Assembly: GCA_004026145.2 (NCBI GenBank)
Contig: CP034979.1
Coordinates: 11,759,485 to 11,823,484 of the forward strand
Direction: 5' to 3'
Length of the DNA stretch: 64,000 bases
Source: Takifugu bimaculatus
Taxonomy: Eukaryota; Chordata; Actinopteri; Tetraodontiformes; Tetraodontidae
The position numbers and the translations under genes are program-made. This document shows positions 41,608-54,300 of this stretch, in pieces. The notes below the pieces were generated by a model that saw nothing but the letters and a program-made list of their open reading frames with translations, did not search any database and was not told where the DNA came from. Each line of letters begins with the position of its first letter. The first letter of the stretch is position 1.

Positions 41608-44600
41608 GCCCATTACTCGGGCTACAGAGGGCACATAGAGAGAGGGGGCAGAGACAATCCTTCAGAGTGCCGTAAAAGGAGCTTCTGCCGTGAATAAAGA
41701 TGAGGGAGGACACTGGGAGGACAGTGGGGGGGGGGCATGGATTGGATGAGGGATTTCCTCATAGCCCGCTGAGCAAAATCGGTCCCAAATGGTTTTCATT
41801 TTGAAAGAAACACCCCAGAGGAATGTAGGCAAACGACCGTTACAGCATTGCATGAACGACCCTTCCCAACGTCACGTTTTGACTCTGGCGCCAAGAATTT
41901 TTACTCAACCAATCTCGTTTATAACCCCAAAGTTGTTGTTTTTTTATGGTGTTAAAAGCAAAGCACGGCGCTTAAATGAGACTTGACGTATTGATTTAAC
42001 TCCAGCTTGACAGGAACAATTTGTCCACAGTCTTCGGGAGGGTTAAAGGAAATCTATCATTCCTCAGGAGAAGAACAGAGAGGTCTCATGGATGCAGCTT
42101 GAGAAGAAGCCGGTTCCTTATTGCTGGAAGATTGTTCGCTTTCATCGTAAAAAAAAAATCCTGTGTTTGGTATGAAAACCAATTCTCTGCTCTTTCCAGC
42201 GAAAGGCTCCTGCGCTCGATAATCCAGATAGGTTTGCAGCCCACTAACAATGGTTGTTCAGCATTGTGGAAGCTCGTTTGTGGTGGCGGTCAAGCCGTCC
42301 ATTTCCTAAACAATTCCAATGCGTCTACCTTGGTTTTCGGCTTTAACAATGCACGATTTTCCGTGTCCACCCGCTGTCCACGTGCTTTTTCAGTGTGGCT
42401 TTTTGTTGTGAAATCTGGGACTTGTTGTGCTGGGACAGCTGACATCACCATGAAATTGCTGTCTTGTGTTTGCAGTGGGTCTTCCTGTCACCTTTCCCAA
42501 AGATCTACCTCCGATTCTGCACCCCGTCATGAAATAGTGGTGTCATTTTAATTACACTGAAACTTTTGTGCGTCCTCTAAACTGGTCCTCTAATGCGGAG
42601 CGCCTTTCTTTTGGTTAAATATGTCAGTCGGGCCGACTGCAGCACTCCTGCGTTATTATACCTTTTGAATTTGCGTTTGAACTTTTTTCTGTCTCTCAAG
42701 GTCAGCCAACGTTCCATAATTTAAATTCTGAATCTCTGATTCTTCCCTGGAAAGTCAAACTGCAAACTGGGTGTTTAAGTCACCTCTACTGCCATATTTT
42801 TAAATCCTCTTTACTGTTCTTGTGGTGGCAAAAGTCTAAACAATAGTTTAATTTAGTCAGCATACTGATGCACCATGCTAATATGGAAATCACAGATGAA
42901 ATAACCTAGAAATGTTTGTTATTTATGGAAGGTTGGTTAATTATGCAGCCGAGGGAGGCAGAAAGCAAGAAAGATGTCTGAAACGGCTCTAATGCGTGAG
43001 GTTCATCAGCCCATGGAGATCGACGTTAGAGAAAGAGAAGCACGTTCAAGAACCAACAACATGGAGAGGACTGTTGAGGCTGGTTGTGGTGTATAACCAG
43101 ACGTCTCTGTCAGGGCTTTTGGCTTGTTGTAAACAACAAGGGCAGTGATATTAAGTCGAGACTGTTCCATACTCAAATACCCCTCGTAGTGCATTTAAAG
43201 AACATCACCATGGGAGCCAAACTTGCACAAAAAAGGAAAAAGCAGGAAAAAGAGCTGAGCGTTTGTTAATTGCTTGGAAAGTGCTGTTTGGACAGCTTCA
43301 CATCCCACAGGCTGCATTCCTGGGAGGGAAAATCCCTCGGAACACCACGTGTCACGATCGAGTAGGTTTTGCTGTAGCCCCAGTGCTCAGAGATGCCCCC
43401 ATCTTTACTGTAGTCCACCAGCGAACGTCAGCATCACATCACAGCGTGGTGTCCTAAAGGATGCAATCGATGGATGCAAACATTTTGTGGATTCAGGTTC
43501 CTTTAAAATGGGATCTCCCTGGGATTTATGGATAGAAGGGAGCCAATTTGAGTCCGTCCAACATGAGCAAAAGGGAAGAAAAGGCACAGAGGACTCACTG
43601 TGGTAGCCCAAACAGCCCATTTGCCACGCTGCCACGCGTGCACTTGTCTATGGGAACCTCCAGTCAGATGGGTTATAAAATCCAAGAAGAGCAGTTTCTG
43701 TTGCAGTTTCTGCCAGAAAAGAAATCATCTGCCGACAAGTTCGGATGAGGGAACAAGAGAGTTTGAAATGCTGTGGCTGAGTATCTTTCAAGGGCAGGGA
43801 AGCAAGGGGATGTTTGCAGAGAACTGACGTCTCACTGCAGCGTTTTTGAATTACATCACCGAGGACTGCAACAGACTGAACAGCTTCATCATTCTTCAAT
43901 TTCTTATTGCATTATCGTCCTCTGTAACCATACTCCACCCGTCTTAGTTACTCCTCCAACTGGGCTCCAGGAACAGGAGTCCAGTGGAATATCACTGCCC
44001 AGGTTATATGTCTAAATAGGTGACACAGCAGCCCCAGAATGGCACCAATTGTACAAAAAAAACCCATCCATGCTAATTAGAAGTAAATAATGAGGGATTC
44101 TGAGTGAAGCTGGAGTCATTTCCTTCCTTCCTACCGAACTTAATCCCTTCATGTTCGTAATAAGTTATTTCCCAGGATGATTCCCAACAATAACAGCAAA
44201 TGGGAGATAATATGACGATTTCCTGATGGAGAAAGATGAAGACTTTCACGTCACCGTGTGTTTTATATCGGCTATTCTGTGTTCGACTGACCCATAGAGA
44301 TCGTTAGTTGAAGCCTCATCAGCAGAGTTTTACTCTTTTTTATTGGTCAGTGGTGTCATTGTGAGTGTCTGCGGGTCAGTTATCAGGCAGGATGTATCAA
44401 GGTTCCAGCCTCTCAGAGGATTCTGCAACGGGCTTTTGTGTAAAACGAAAATTGATTTTTAAGATGTTAATGGACGAAATATCAAACAACTGAGATCTGA
44501 ACCAACACAAAGACAGAAATTGGCTCAACACACAGTAAATTGAACTGTGCCATCCCAGCAGAACCGAGGACCAGATGCCTGTGTTGATACAAGACAAGAG

Positions 44601-47600
44601 GGAGAAGAATGCCGTGATCTCACTAGACCCTTTAAATACTTTTCCATCATCCAAAGCTGCTCTGATTTTGATTTTCTTGCTGTGATTTTGATGCTGTGAA
44701 ATGGGGTTGACCTTCCCCGTGCGTCAAAGGTTGATTCTGACACGCTAAGACGAGCAGGCTTCAGTGCTTCATATCTGGGGGGCAGAATCAAATGCCACTC
44801 TTAAATGAACTTCACATATATGTCTCATCAGCATAAAACTGGTGCAGGATTTGTTTTTACATGACTTCCTGCTGACCGTATGTACTCTGGGCCCGGCGAC
44901 AGGTCACAGGATTGACGGATGTGTTGCTCACGGCAACAGAAACCGGGCGCACGACTGCATATGCGAAAGCCTTAGCATTCATATCTGCTAAGTAAAGGCG
45001 TCCAACCCTGTAAAACCCAATTGAATCCACTGGTATCTGAAGGAGGATTTACTTGTACTATTAGCTGTGGAGTGCACAGTGACAGGAGCTTAGAGACGCA
45101 CGCCAGAAAGAGGAATTATTGAGCAGACTAGCAATTGTGGATTTACTCCCCACAAGTAGCTTACATCCAAGAAAATAAAGGCTTTCCTTCGTCTGCTGCC
45201 GTGAATTATGTTAACGAAGCCGTCAAATGTGTCCACGCTCAGGCAGTTACAAACTGTAGCAACGACTCAAATTGCAGGTTTTCTGCACTCGGGCGTGTGA
45301 CGAGATTATCTCAGTGACACCAACACCAGACATTTGCAGATGTCATCTGATGTAAACGGCTGGACGAATGGGAAACCGACGCCTGCAGCAGGGCAGATAG
45401 TCGAGATTATGGCTCAGGTGACCCATACGCCATTTGTTCCCGCAGGACATGACCAGATTACTGCTTTTTCCTCGTATAATGGCTTCTTCGCCTCCACGCC
45501 TGGTCTGGGAGAGGCAAAAATCACAGTCATCAGGGCTGCTGCAGCGCGGTGTTAGTAATAGTGCTGTCATGATGCCACAGCCAGAAAGATGACCCCCCCC
45601 GTCCTGGCCATAACTTCCCGTGGGTGCATTGACAGTCCACGTAGGTGCGGCTGCTCGCTTAGCTTTGTCAAAACATTAAGTGCTGAGCGGCGGCCGCGGT
45701 GAGGACGCCCTGGAGGCGTTTCTCCAGGCTGCCAGTGGCCTGGTCGCCTCCCGCACCGACAGATGAGCATCTCTTTGTGATGCCAGATGCTTTGTGGCTG
45801 AAAACATGAAAGTGTATCTAATTAGACGCATGGACGCGTATCAGCGTAGGGGTAATTGGAACCTATGTGACGTGATTCGTGGAGGAAACTGTCACTGCAG
45901 TTTCAGCCCACTGGTTATTTGTAACACCACAGCCCCTTGTCTGATATCCATATGGAGCATATTTCTCATAAAACCTCTATTAATAAAGCAAAATCGTGTC
46001 ACTTCCTTCTCGCCTACCAATCCCCAGATGCTCGGTCCTTCACCAGTACAAGGATGTGAGGTATAAAAGTGTCCTTTTATAAGGGGCCCTTCTGTGTGTC
46101 TGCATCAAGGCTAATTCCACAAAGCTCAGGTCCAAGCAGCACTTATGCATCGGTGAACAGCTGCATTCAGCATTTGAGCCAAAGGGCTGAATTTGGTTAG
46201 TTCAGGATTTGATGGAGACAGTCACAGCAACATGTGAAACAGGCCAAATCTGGCTGAAAATCAGACAGTGGAGGGCACGTCCGTCAGAATGTAATATGCT
46301 GTGTAGTAAAATGTAGTAAAGGCTCTAAAAAGCTTTGTAGATGAGGGGTGAATGTGCTGTCATCGGATGATTAATGCAGGTTTCTGGGGGGACTCTCCTT
46401 GTTTCATAAAACATTTTCATGCAGGGTTTTCTGCTCCTCTCCGGTGCTCAGAATCAGACGGAGCCACACGATATCCCCGTGAGATTTCTGTCCTCTTATT
46501 ATGTCTTTACATGTTAGTTTCCCCGGAGCAAAGCACGTGGAAGCAATGAAGGACAAAAAGCATCATTTCCTTTTCCTTTTTTTTTTTTTTTTGCATATAT
46601 TTTAAAGTAAGATTGGATGCTACAACAGCTGAAACAGGAATGAGGAGATGAAAAATTACAGTTGCGGCAGGATGTGCGCGTCCATATAAATACGCCACTG
46701 TTAGGAATGCCATTAATGGCCTCAAGTTCCGATAAAGAAGGCAATTTATCTGCATGACGTTGGACTGTGGGATAAGCATTGAGCCAGACGATTGACTGGA
46801 TTTATTATTCCATTAACAGAACCTCACCAAGAAAACGATTGTCAGTTGTTGTTTTTCTGTCATCACATTTTAATTGTGATCTCTTATGGTGAGATCCTTG
46901 AACTGTCTCTCTTACTGGCATGAATAAGATTCTTGTAATTATTGGTTTTTGGTAGCCAGTTTAGAGCTGGTTCAGGATCTATGAACCCAGGAAAAGACAG
47001 CGCATCCATACTTGCTAAAATGTGATGATTAGGATGATTCTTAATCACAGTTTTAATTGGTTCAGAGGTGGACAAAGTAGCTAGTTAACACATCGTTAAC
47101 ACATTTCAACTTGAACATTATCAAAAGAGGATTGTAGCATATTGAATAATCAGGGCCAATTAAACAAACATTTGATGCATCATTGCTTTTAAAAACACCT
47201 TTTGCAATATTTTATATTCTATTACATCTCAATGAAGACCTACCTTAAATGCTAGCACCAGGAGGGATCCAAATTCTATCCTCTGTTTCCTTTTGCCACC
47301 AACTTAAACTTAACGCTGATACACAATATCGTTAGGATGGAGACGGGACGGCTGACAGGGATCCCATGATAAGATAATCCTGTTGCAAAGAGCATCCGAC
47401 TGCACCTCGCATGTCATCATTATGTGACTCAGAGCTTACTGATTTAGGCCCACTCTAATGCGCTACCTTAACAAAACCATCATGGACAGAAATAAAATAT
47501 GTTTTTTTTCTTTTGTCTTGTCCTTCACTTCCCAGAGCTACATTAAAAGTTTCACACCAGTTCTTAATACCAGTTGTTGACTCAGACGGTCTCATAACAG

Positions 47601-48434
47601 AATACAGATGATTAATGATAGAAAGGGATTTCCAGCAATAATGTTCTATATATAGCACCTCTGACACAGAAGCTAACTAAGCAAAACATTAGCCTCGGCT
47701 CCCAGGCCGTCGCCAGCCTTAGCCATCAGCTCCCGATTCCCTAACAAGCTCCCAATCACCCACTCATTATTCTGGAGCCTGTAAGAGCTATTTATCCATA
47801 ACAGCCTCCAGGAAGCATCTGCCATGCTGACTATCTGCTTCTGCCAATCACAGCTCAGCACCAGCTTCGGTGCCATTATAAGAACCGTATCGACCGCTTG
47901 ATATGATATTATATTCACAAGCGTAACTTCTGAAACTTGAGAACGTGTTGACATCCGAGCTCCGACGGGGATGAGATACGAACTGTCAGATGAGCCGGCT
48001 GTCACGAGCCTGGGAGCCGTCCTCGTTCCTCTGTGAGCTGCAGACGTTCGTTCAGCATCACAGAGCCTCTATGCTGTCGAGGCTTTGGATGATAATATCG
48101 TCGGTGACGCCGGTGCTTTTGGGGCTGTAATGGCCCAGAGGTCTTCTGTGAAATCAGCCTCAATCGCACATCTTATTGCTCACCTATTTGGAAGAGAGCC
48201 ATTCCAAATGCTGTTAGTTGCACTTTATGGGGACGAAAGGCTGAAATGATCTTGGATCAAGTTTCCAATTAGACCTTTAAAAAGCTGTGACAGCAGTGGA
48301 AAAAATCAAATATAATGTATGATTGAAAGAGAAAATAGATTAAAAAAGAAGCGTGACTTATTATTTTGGATATACAGTACAGTAGGCATTGAGCTGCAGA
48401 TGCAATTGGTCCAACTCAAACCATACTGCAGCAC

Positions 48435-48450
48435 AGCGCCACCTAGTGGC
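48435..48450 (-). promoter_or_regulatory. CTCF-like motif
   Basis: The + strand reads AGCGCCACCTAGTGGC; its reverse complement CCACTAGGTGGCGCT is a close match to the vertebrate CTCF core. Word match only, not scored. Confidence 0.4.
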
Positions 48451-49288
48451 TCCAGTTAGCATCTATTGACCGGACGAACACGATCAGAGCGGTATGTGCA
48501 TGAGATTTCATGACCGTGCCCTCTCACCCTGTGCAAGGTATAAATAGGATCTGCTTTGGATTGAGGCTGGCCTGGCCTCGTGACAGGAGGCATGGACACA
48601 GAACCACCAGATGATGGCTCCATGGGAGGCGGGAATGCGTCAGAGCGGGACACGAGGCAGACGAGATCTGCCCGAAGAAACCACGTGGACCTCGGCAAAG
48701 AGAAACAGTTTGGGTACACACACTTTTTTTTCTGGTCTAACGTTCATGTTTTCAGCTTCTAGGTTTCCTTCCTGCATCTGCAGAGTCCACAGAGAAAACG
48801 GTGATGAGGAAGGTGAGGCCAAGACATCTTGGCCATCAGGGCTCGTACGGAGATCAGGGGCCGCACTGCAGACACATTCTGGGATGGAGGGCGGTAGAGA
48901 AAGACAAACAATGTCAGGACAGGAATAAAGTCCATCAATATTTAATCACTGTGGGTTTTTTAAATCTCAGATCAGGCGCAGCAGAGAGGTGAATGATTAT
49001 CAAGCGAACACTGACGGGAGACTCAGAGTCATCTAAGAATCAAAGCTTTTGTGATGGGAAACTTTGACTTTGAGGCTCGTTACCTGCGTGTGCTGGAGGA
49101 AGTACGATAATGATGGCAGCGTTTCTCACCGGCTGAACCCACAGAACACCTCAAACTGAGCGGCGTTTGCTTGGAGTGGAAGAAGATGCCCTTAACTGGG
49201 CATCAATAAGCTCCTGGGATTTATATCTCTCTTTCTATTGACCTGCTCACTAAAGCCCACTGTGGTCAGCAATCAGTGTGCTACTCCT

Positions 49289-49701
49289 CCATCCATCCAT
49301 CCATCCATCCACCCACCCACCCACCCATCCATCCATCCATCCATCCATCCATCCATCCATCCATCATCCATCCACCCACCCATCCATCCATCATCCATCC
49401 ACCCACCCACCATCCATCCATCCATCCATCCACCCACCCATCCATCCATCCATCCATCCATCCATCCATCCATCCATCCATCCATCCACCCATCCATCCA
49501 TCCATCCATCCATCCATCCATCTCCACCCATCATCCACCCATCCATCCATCCATCCATCCATCCATCCATCCATCCATCCATCCATCCATCCATCCATCC
49601 ATCATCCACCCATCCATCATTCATCCACCCGTCCATCCCTCATCCATCCATCATCCATCCATCCATCCATCATCCATCCATCCATCCATCCATCCATCCA
49701 T

Positions 49702-49737
<36 letters not shown>

Positions 49738-49756
49738 CCATCTATCCATCAATCCA
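49289..49756. repeat. (CCAT)n array
   Basis: About 115 CCAT/ATCC units with CCAC and CATC interruptions. All three + frames stay open and give Pro-Ser-Ile-His peptides of up to 282 codons; the - strand gives Met-Asp-Gly-Trp repeats. These are repeat translations, not genes. Confidence 0.95.
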
Positions 49757-49775
49757 CATACTCACTCACCCATCT

Positions 49776-49813
49776 CTGCCTGCCTGCCTGCCTGCCTGCC
49801 TGTCTGTCTGCCG

Positions 49814-49863
<50 letters not shown>

Positions 49864-49866
49864 TGT

Positions 49867-49903
<37 letters not shown>

Positions 49904-49991
49904 TGTCTGCCTGCCTGCCTGCCTGTCTGTCTGCCTGCCTGCCTGCCCTGCCTGCCTGTCTGTCTGCCTGCCTGCCTGTCTGTCTGTCTGT
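49776..49991. repeat. (CTGC)n/(CTGT)n array
   Basis: About 53 units in which blocks of CTGC alternate with short blocks of CTGT. It follows the CCAT array after a 20-bp spacer. It translates as Cys-Leu-Pro-Ala on + and Arg-Gln-Ala-Gly on -, again not a gene. Confidence 0.95.
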
Positions 49992-51100
49992 CCGCTCTCT
50001 TCACGTTTAACAGACACCCGTCACAGATCCAAACTGCTGCTGAGTCAGCTCCACTGAAACAAATCGTGAATTCACTTCCATTCTGACCTTTTTCACAGAC
50101 ACCAAAGTCTGAGTCAGAAGCGTTTAGTAATATTTGTGCATCGCCAGACGCCAAAGGAAGGTGAATCCCCCATATTTACGGTATTGCAGGACTCCACTGC
50201 CCAGCTTTATGCAGCACATTCTGATTTATAAGCAGGCTGGAGAATGGACTTTCTTAGCTATTTCCACCTGTTAATAATAATAAATAAAGGTTGACGATTT
50301 GTTAGAGATGCTGTGACTTGGAAAATACACATATAAACACATCTAAATTTCCACATAGGCAGCATCAGTGAATCCTGAGACTGTGTCAAAGAGCAGGGGG
50401 ACAGTAAAAAGATAAAGGTGAAGATCACAGTGGCACCATGGAGCACAATTGCACATGTATAAAAAATATTACAGACGAGAAAGTAGCTTTTTATGTCATC
50501 AGAAGCAGGAGATAAACCAGATGACTCTCCAGACTGCACATGTTTACAAGTCCTGCTTCTTTTTCTAGTTTAATAGTCTCAATCAGTCTCAATCAGTGCT
50601 TATGTAAATTGTAATGGCACTAGAATGTTTTAAATATTCGTTGGGAGAATTTCCAGGAGCACAATGTTTTAACACAAAAATCAAGTTTATATAGAACTAC
50701 AGTTAATAACTACAGTTATTTGTTGGATGTAAATAATTCCGGTGCAGCCATGTTACACTTATTGTGTTTAAATTAAATTGCTGAAACAACTGACATGTTA
50801 AAACACTGCCACCATCTGTCCAGACAATGCTTTTGCAAAATTCTGCAGGGGGAGTTTCTGCAAAAATGAAAAATAAAATATTAAATGTGAGACAAATTCA
50901 TTAAAACATTTGGAACACGTTATGTTTCCGATTATTTCTCTGTTGTTTATTTGATGCACAAGGACCAGGATGCCATTGAAAACATCAATAGAATACAACA
51001 TATAAAGTCTTCCTGTGTGTAGTTGTGCTGTAAGTTTAGTCGTGTAATTATCATAATAATAATAAATATCGTTTTTCTTATAGGAATACTGTGTGGTCAA

Positions 51101-51346
51101 AAAAGCAATGTAGTTTTCTTATTCTCGCCAGAGGTGGCGCTGTGGCCGTTTCAGGTCCGGCTGGCTCTTTAAATCTGACGCTTCAGTTTTCCTCCACGTT
51201 GGCCGCGCATGCGCAGAGAGGTCGGTCACCTGCGGGAAGCGTACAAGGAAGTCCAGCTGAGAAGAACTGGATGTCAGGCCAGAAATCACTTGGCTACATC
51301 ACAGCCGCATAGGAGTCAGCTTCTCATCAATTGTTTTTTTGGCGAC
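51101..51346 (+). promoter_or_regulatory. GOLGA4 promoter and 5' UTR
   Basis: Contains a palindromic NRF1 word GCGCATGCGC at 51205-51214 and, 65 bp upstream, a CTCF-like word at 51126-51142. No TATA box was seen. An ATG at 51209, inside the NRF1 word, is in frame with the GOLGA4 start through 46 open codons. Confidence 0.5.
51126..51142 (+). promoter_or_regulatory. CTCF-like motif
   Basis: The + strand reads CGCCAGAGGTGGCGCTG, which matches the AGGTGGCGCT half of the CTCF core with one weak position upstream. Opposite orientation to the two other matches in the window. Not scored. Confidence 0.35.
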
Positions 51347-54300
51347 ATGTTTAAAAAACTGAAGCAGAAGATAAATGAGGAGCAGTCGCCGCAGAGGAAT
51401 GCGCAGTCACCGCAGCAGGCCCAGGTTGGTTGTTGTGTTGCTGGGAGCTAACCGGCTAAGCTAACATCTGTTTACATTGTTGACGCCACTGCCCAAAGGC
51501 TTTCGAAACGCTTAAAGTCCGTGCGATGCTTGCGTGGATTGTGCTACTTTCCCCTCAACTTGAGCCGTGTTTCGATTCATTTGGGTCCCTGAGTCAGCCG
51601 CCTATGATTAGCTGCTGCAGCCCAAGAGATTAATACCAATATATCGTTGCTATCTCGTTTGTCACTGTCACTGATACTCCCCTCCAGCTAAGAATTTCTT
51701 GACGTTGAGCTAAATACTTGGCGAACCGTGGACTAAAAAAGAACATGGGTGTGTCCTTCCACGTCGTTTGTATTAGCTACGTTGTCACTTTCTTTTTTAA
51801 AACAGACAATACCTGCTGCTAGCACTGACCTGCAGACCTGCAAATGTTCTATATTTTGCAAGATCTATTCCAAGATGATGGACCACGTAAATGAATTTGG
51901 CAGCAATTGTGTCAGACTTTTACTCATTTATTATCTGTCAGTGTTTGGCATACACACCTGCCGAAATGTATTTTGTTACTTCAGAAGGTTAGTCAGTGTC
52001 ATCTCAATCCAGTGTTGATGGACAGAGGATCACACGCTCATTAGGATACATTATTGTGAATTATATACATAAAGCTTGCTCAGTTTGATCTATTCCATTG
52101 TATTTAACAGCTGGGCGTTGAAGAGCGACGCAACAGCCAAACCTTTCCATTTAATCCCGATGGCATGCCTTCTCCTAGTGACAGAGAGGTGAGCATGATG
52201 TCAGCCCAAGAAACATACATGTTCAATGTTTGGATGCAGACTGCAGCCCGCTAAACATGCCACATTCTCTCTCCAGCTTATATCCTAAAATTTGCCATCT
52301 TTTGTTACTCTTAGCAACAACCCAGATTCTTCTTTTTTCCTAGTTTAAAAAAAAATGGGAATATTAGTTGCTTTTAAAATATGATTTCCGTGCATCAGCA
52401 TCTACGCTCCAAATAATTTGAATTGCAATGAGATGGCAGAATTTGATAAAAATGTGTATTTTATTCTTAACAGCAATTCCTCAAGTCATAGCAATTCCGA
52501 ACATCGCGGCAGTGTTTTACAGCCTCATGTGGTCCTAAAATGTAACTAGAAAACAGTTACTGTGGTAACTGGTGTAAAATAATCAACATGGCGATCCCAT
52601 CAGGTATGTTTGTCATGTTTGACCTTCATCAAAAAGCATAAAACACAGTGATTGACGTCAGCAGATGTTGGTATGGATGAAGCTATCTTGGCTAAGAATT
52701 ATTCACATGTCTGATGTAAGATCATCAAAACTGTGGAGAGCAGCTCCTGATCATTCAAATGAATAATTGATGAGCCCTGTTCAGTGTTGAGCGTTCTATT
52801 GATTTTCTGTACTGTTTCTCTTCGTTGCTAGGTTCACGTGAGATCTCTTGATTCTTTAGATGATGTAGGTTGCAGTAAAGTGTTCCTAAAGACCAGCAGA
52901 CTATTGATTTAGCTGCTAATCTCTTTAGAATTGGATGCATTCACTCTGGAAGGTTTTGATATCAGATCAACGGATGAGCCCGATTACATATTCAGGAAAA
53001 GTTCTTTACAATTCACGTCGAGCCCAAACTTGTGCAGTGGTCGACTGTTCTAGTTCCTGCTCACGTCTTTCTCATTTTTGGATAAGTCGGGTGTGTTGTC
53101 GTAAATCAAAGGAGCTACTTGTCACATCATGGTGTTTCATCTCACAGATCTTTAACAGTCTGACATCTCTGATAAACCTTGATAAATGAAGGCAGCTCTC
53201 ACCTGGCTTTGACAGCTGACCTATAAATAGACGCAGTGATGTCACACTGTTGCTCATAACATGAATGTTGATCGGTTCACTTTCCCATTTTTCTTTCTCT
53301 TCCATGTAGTGTCTTTCTCTTTCTCTCCCCTACACATCTCCCTTTGCCAGCTGCTTCTGGACCACCTGGGTAGACCCCCTCCAGCGCTATTTCCACACTC
53401 ACGGTGTTGTTTTTCTCATTGCTCTCTGTGTTCCTCTCCTTTCCCCCACCTTTCGTCCCGTTACTGCACTGACGGGGTCAGGTGCTGGCCGGGATGATAG
53501 CAGAGCCTGCTTTTCTCTCTGAGTATACTATCTTTGCTCTGGACCATTCAAAACGACCCAAAACGACCCAGGTAGCCAGTGTGGTGAGTTTGCCCTCACT
53601 TCCTGTCTCCCCCTCCTCATCTTTCTCCTCCTCCTCCTCCTCTTGGCCTGTTCCTTCCTCCTGTCTTTGCAACTCTGGGAGTCAGTAGAGGACTGTGGCT
53701 CAGTAGGGACAGCTTGTTTCCTGGTCCGTCTCCTGTTTCCTTTGGATTTAGCATCAAGAAGGCATCTCACATTAAGTCTAACCCTACCTTTACTGGGAAT
53801 TCTGGTTTATATTGTGTGGGCTAGAGCTTGAGTGTTGTATTGCCTGACCTCTGTACTATATTTATCTGTTGCAGAATTAAATATTCCTCCTATGTCATGA
53901 GAGATTGCTTGCTTGATAGACCCTTACCCCCCGTGTTATGTTGCCTGATAGATTTTATCCCCTCTCCCCACTAGTTTTTGTGTTTGAAGAGTTGATATTC
54001 TGAGCATGTAAAATGTAAAAAAATAAATAAATATATGTATATATAGGACATTATATTGGATATAGCTATACATATTCAGTATACGTATACAGTGTATGTA
54101 TGTATACACACACACACACACAGTTACTACATACAATAACATAAAATGTTTGATATAATGTAATAGAAACAGAATGATAATTATGTGGTGAAACTGACAT
54201 TCTATTAACATTAAATGTTAAAAATCTGCAAATAAATGAGCTTTAATCTATAATATCAGTAAAGCTGCTAGTGTTCACATGGAGATAATGTTGTTGTGGG

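Noticed and set aside
42021..42551. Open frame of 176 codons on the + strand in the KCNK12-GOLGA4 spacer
   Set aside because: No recognised motif and no splice or promoter context; Cys/Ser/Phe-rich composition typical of chance frames. Conservation or RNA evidence would be needed to revive it.
43118..43142. Short palindrome around TTGTAAACAA
   Set aside because: Arms of only about 8 bp; expected by chance in a window this size.
47673..48005. Open frame of 110 codons on the - strand
   Set aside because: No similarity I know and no gene context; the DNA looks more like unique non-coding sequence.
49238..50086. Open frame of 282 codons, Ser/Ile/His/Pro then Cys/Leu/Pro/Ala rich, with rivals in the other frames
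   Set aside because: Pure translation of CCAT and CTGC arrays; all frames are open for the same reason.
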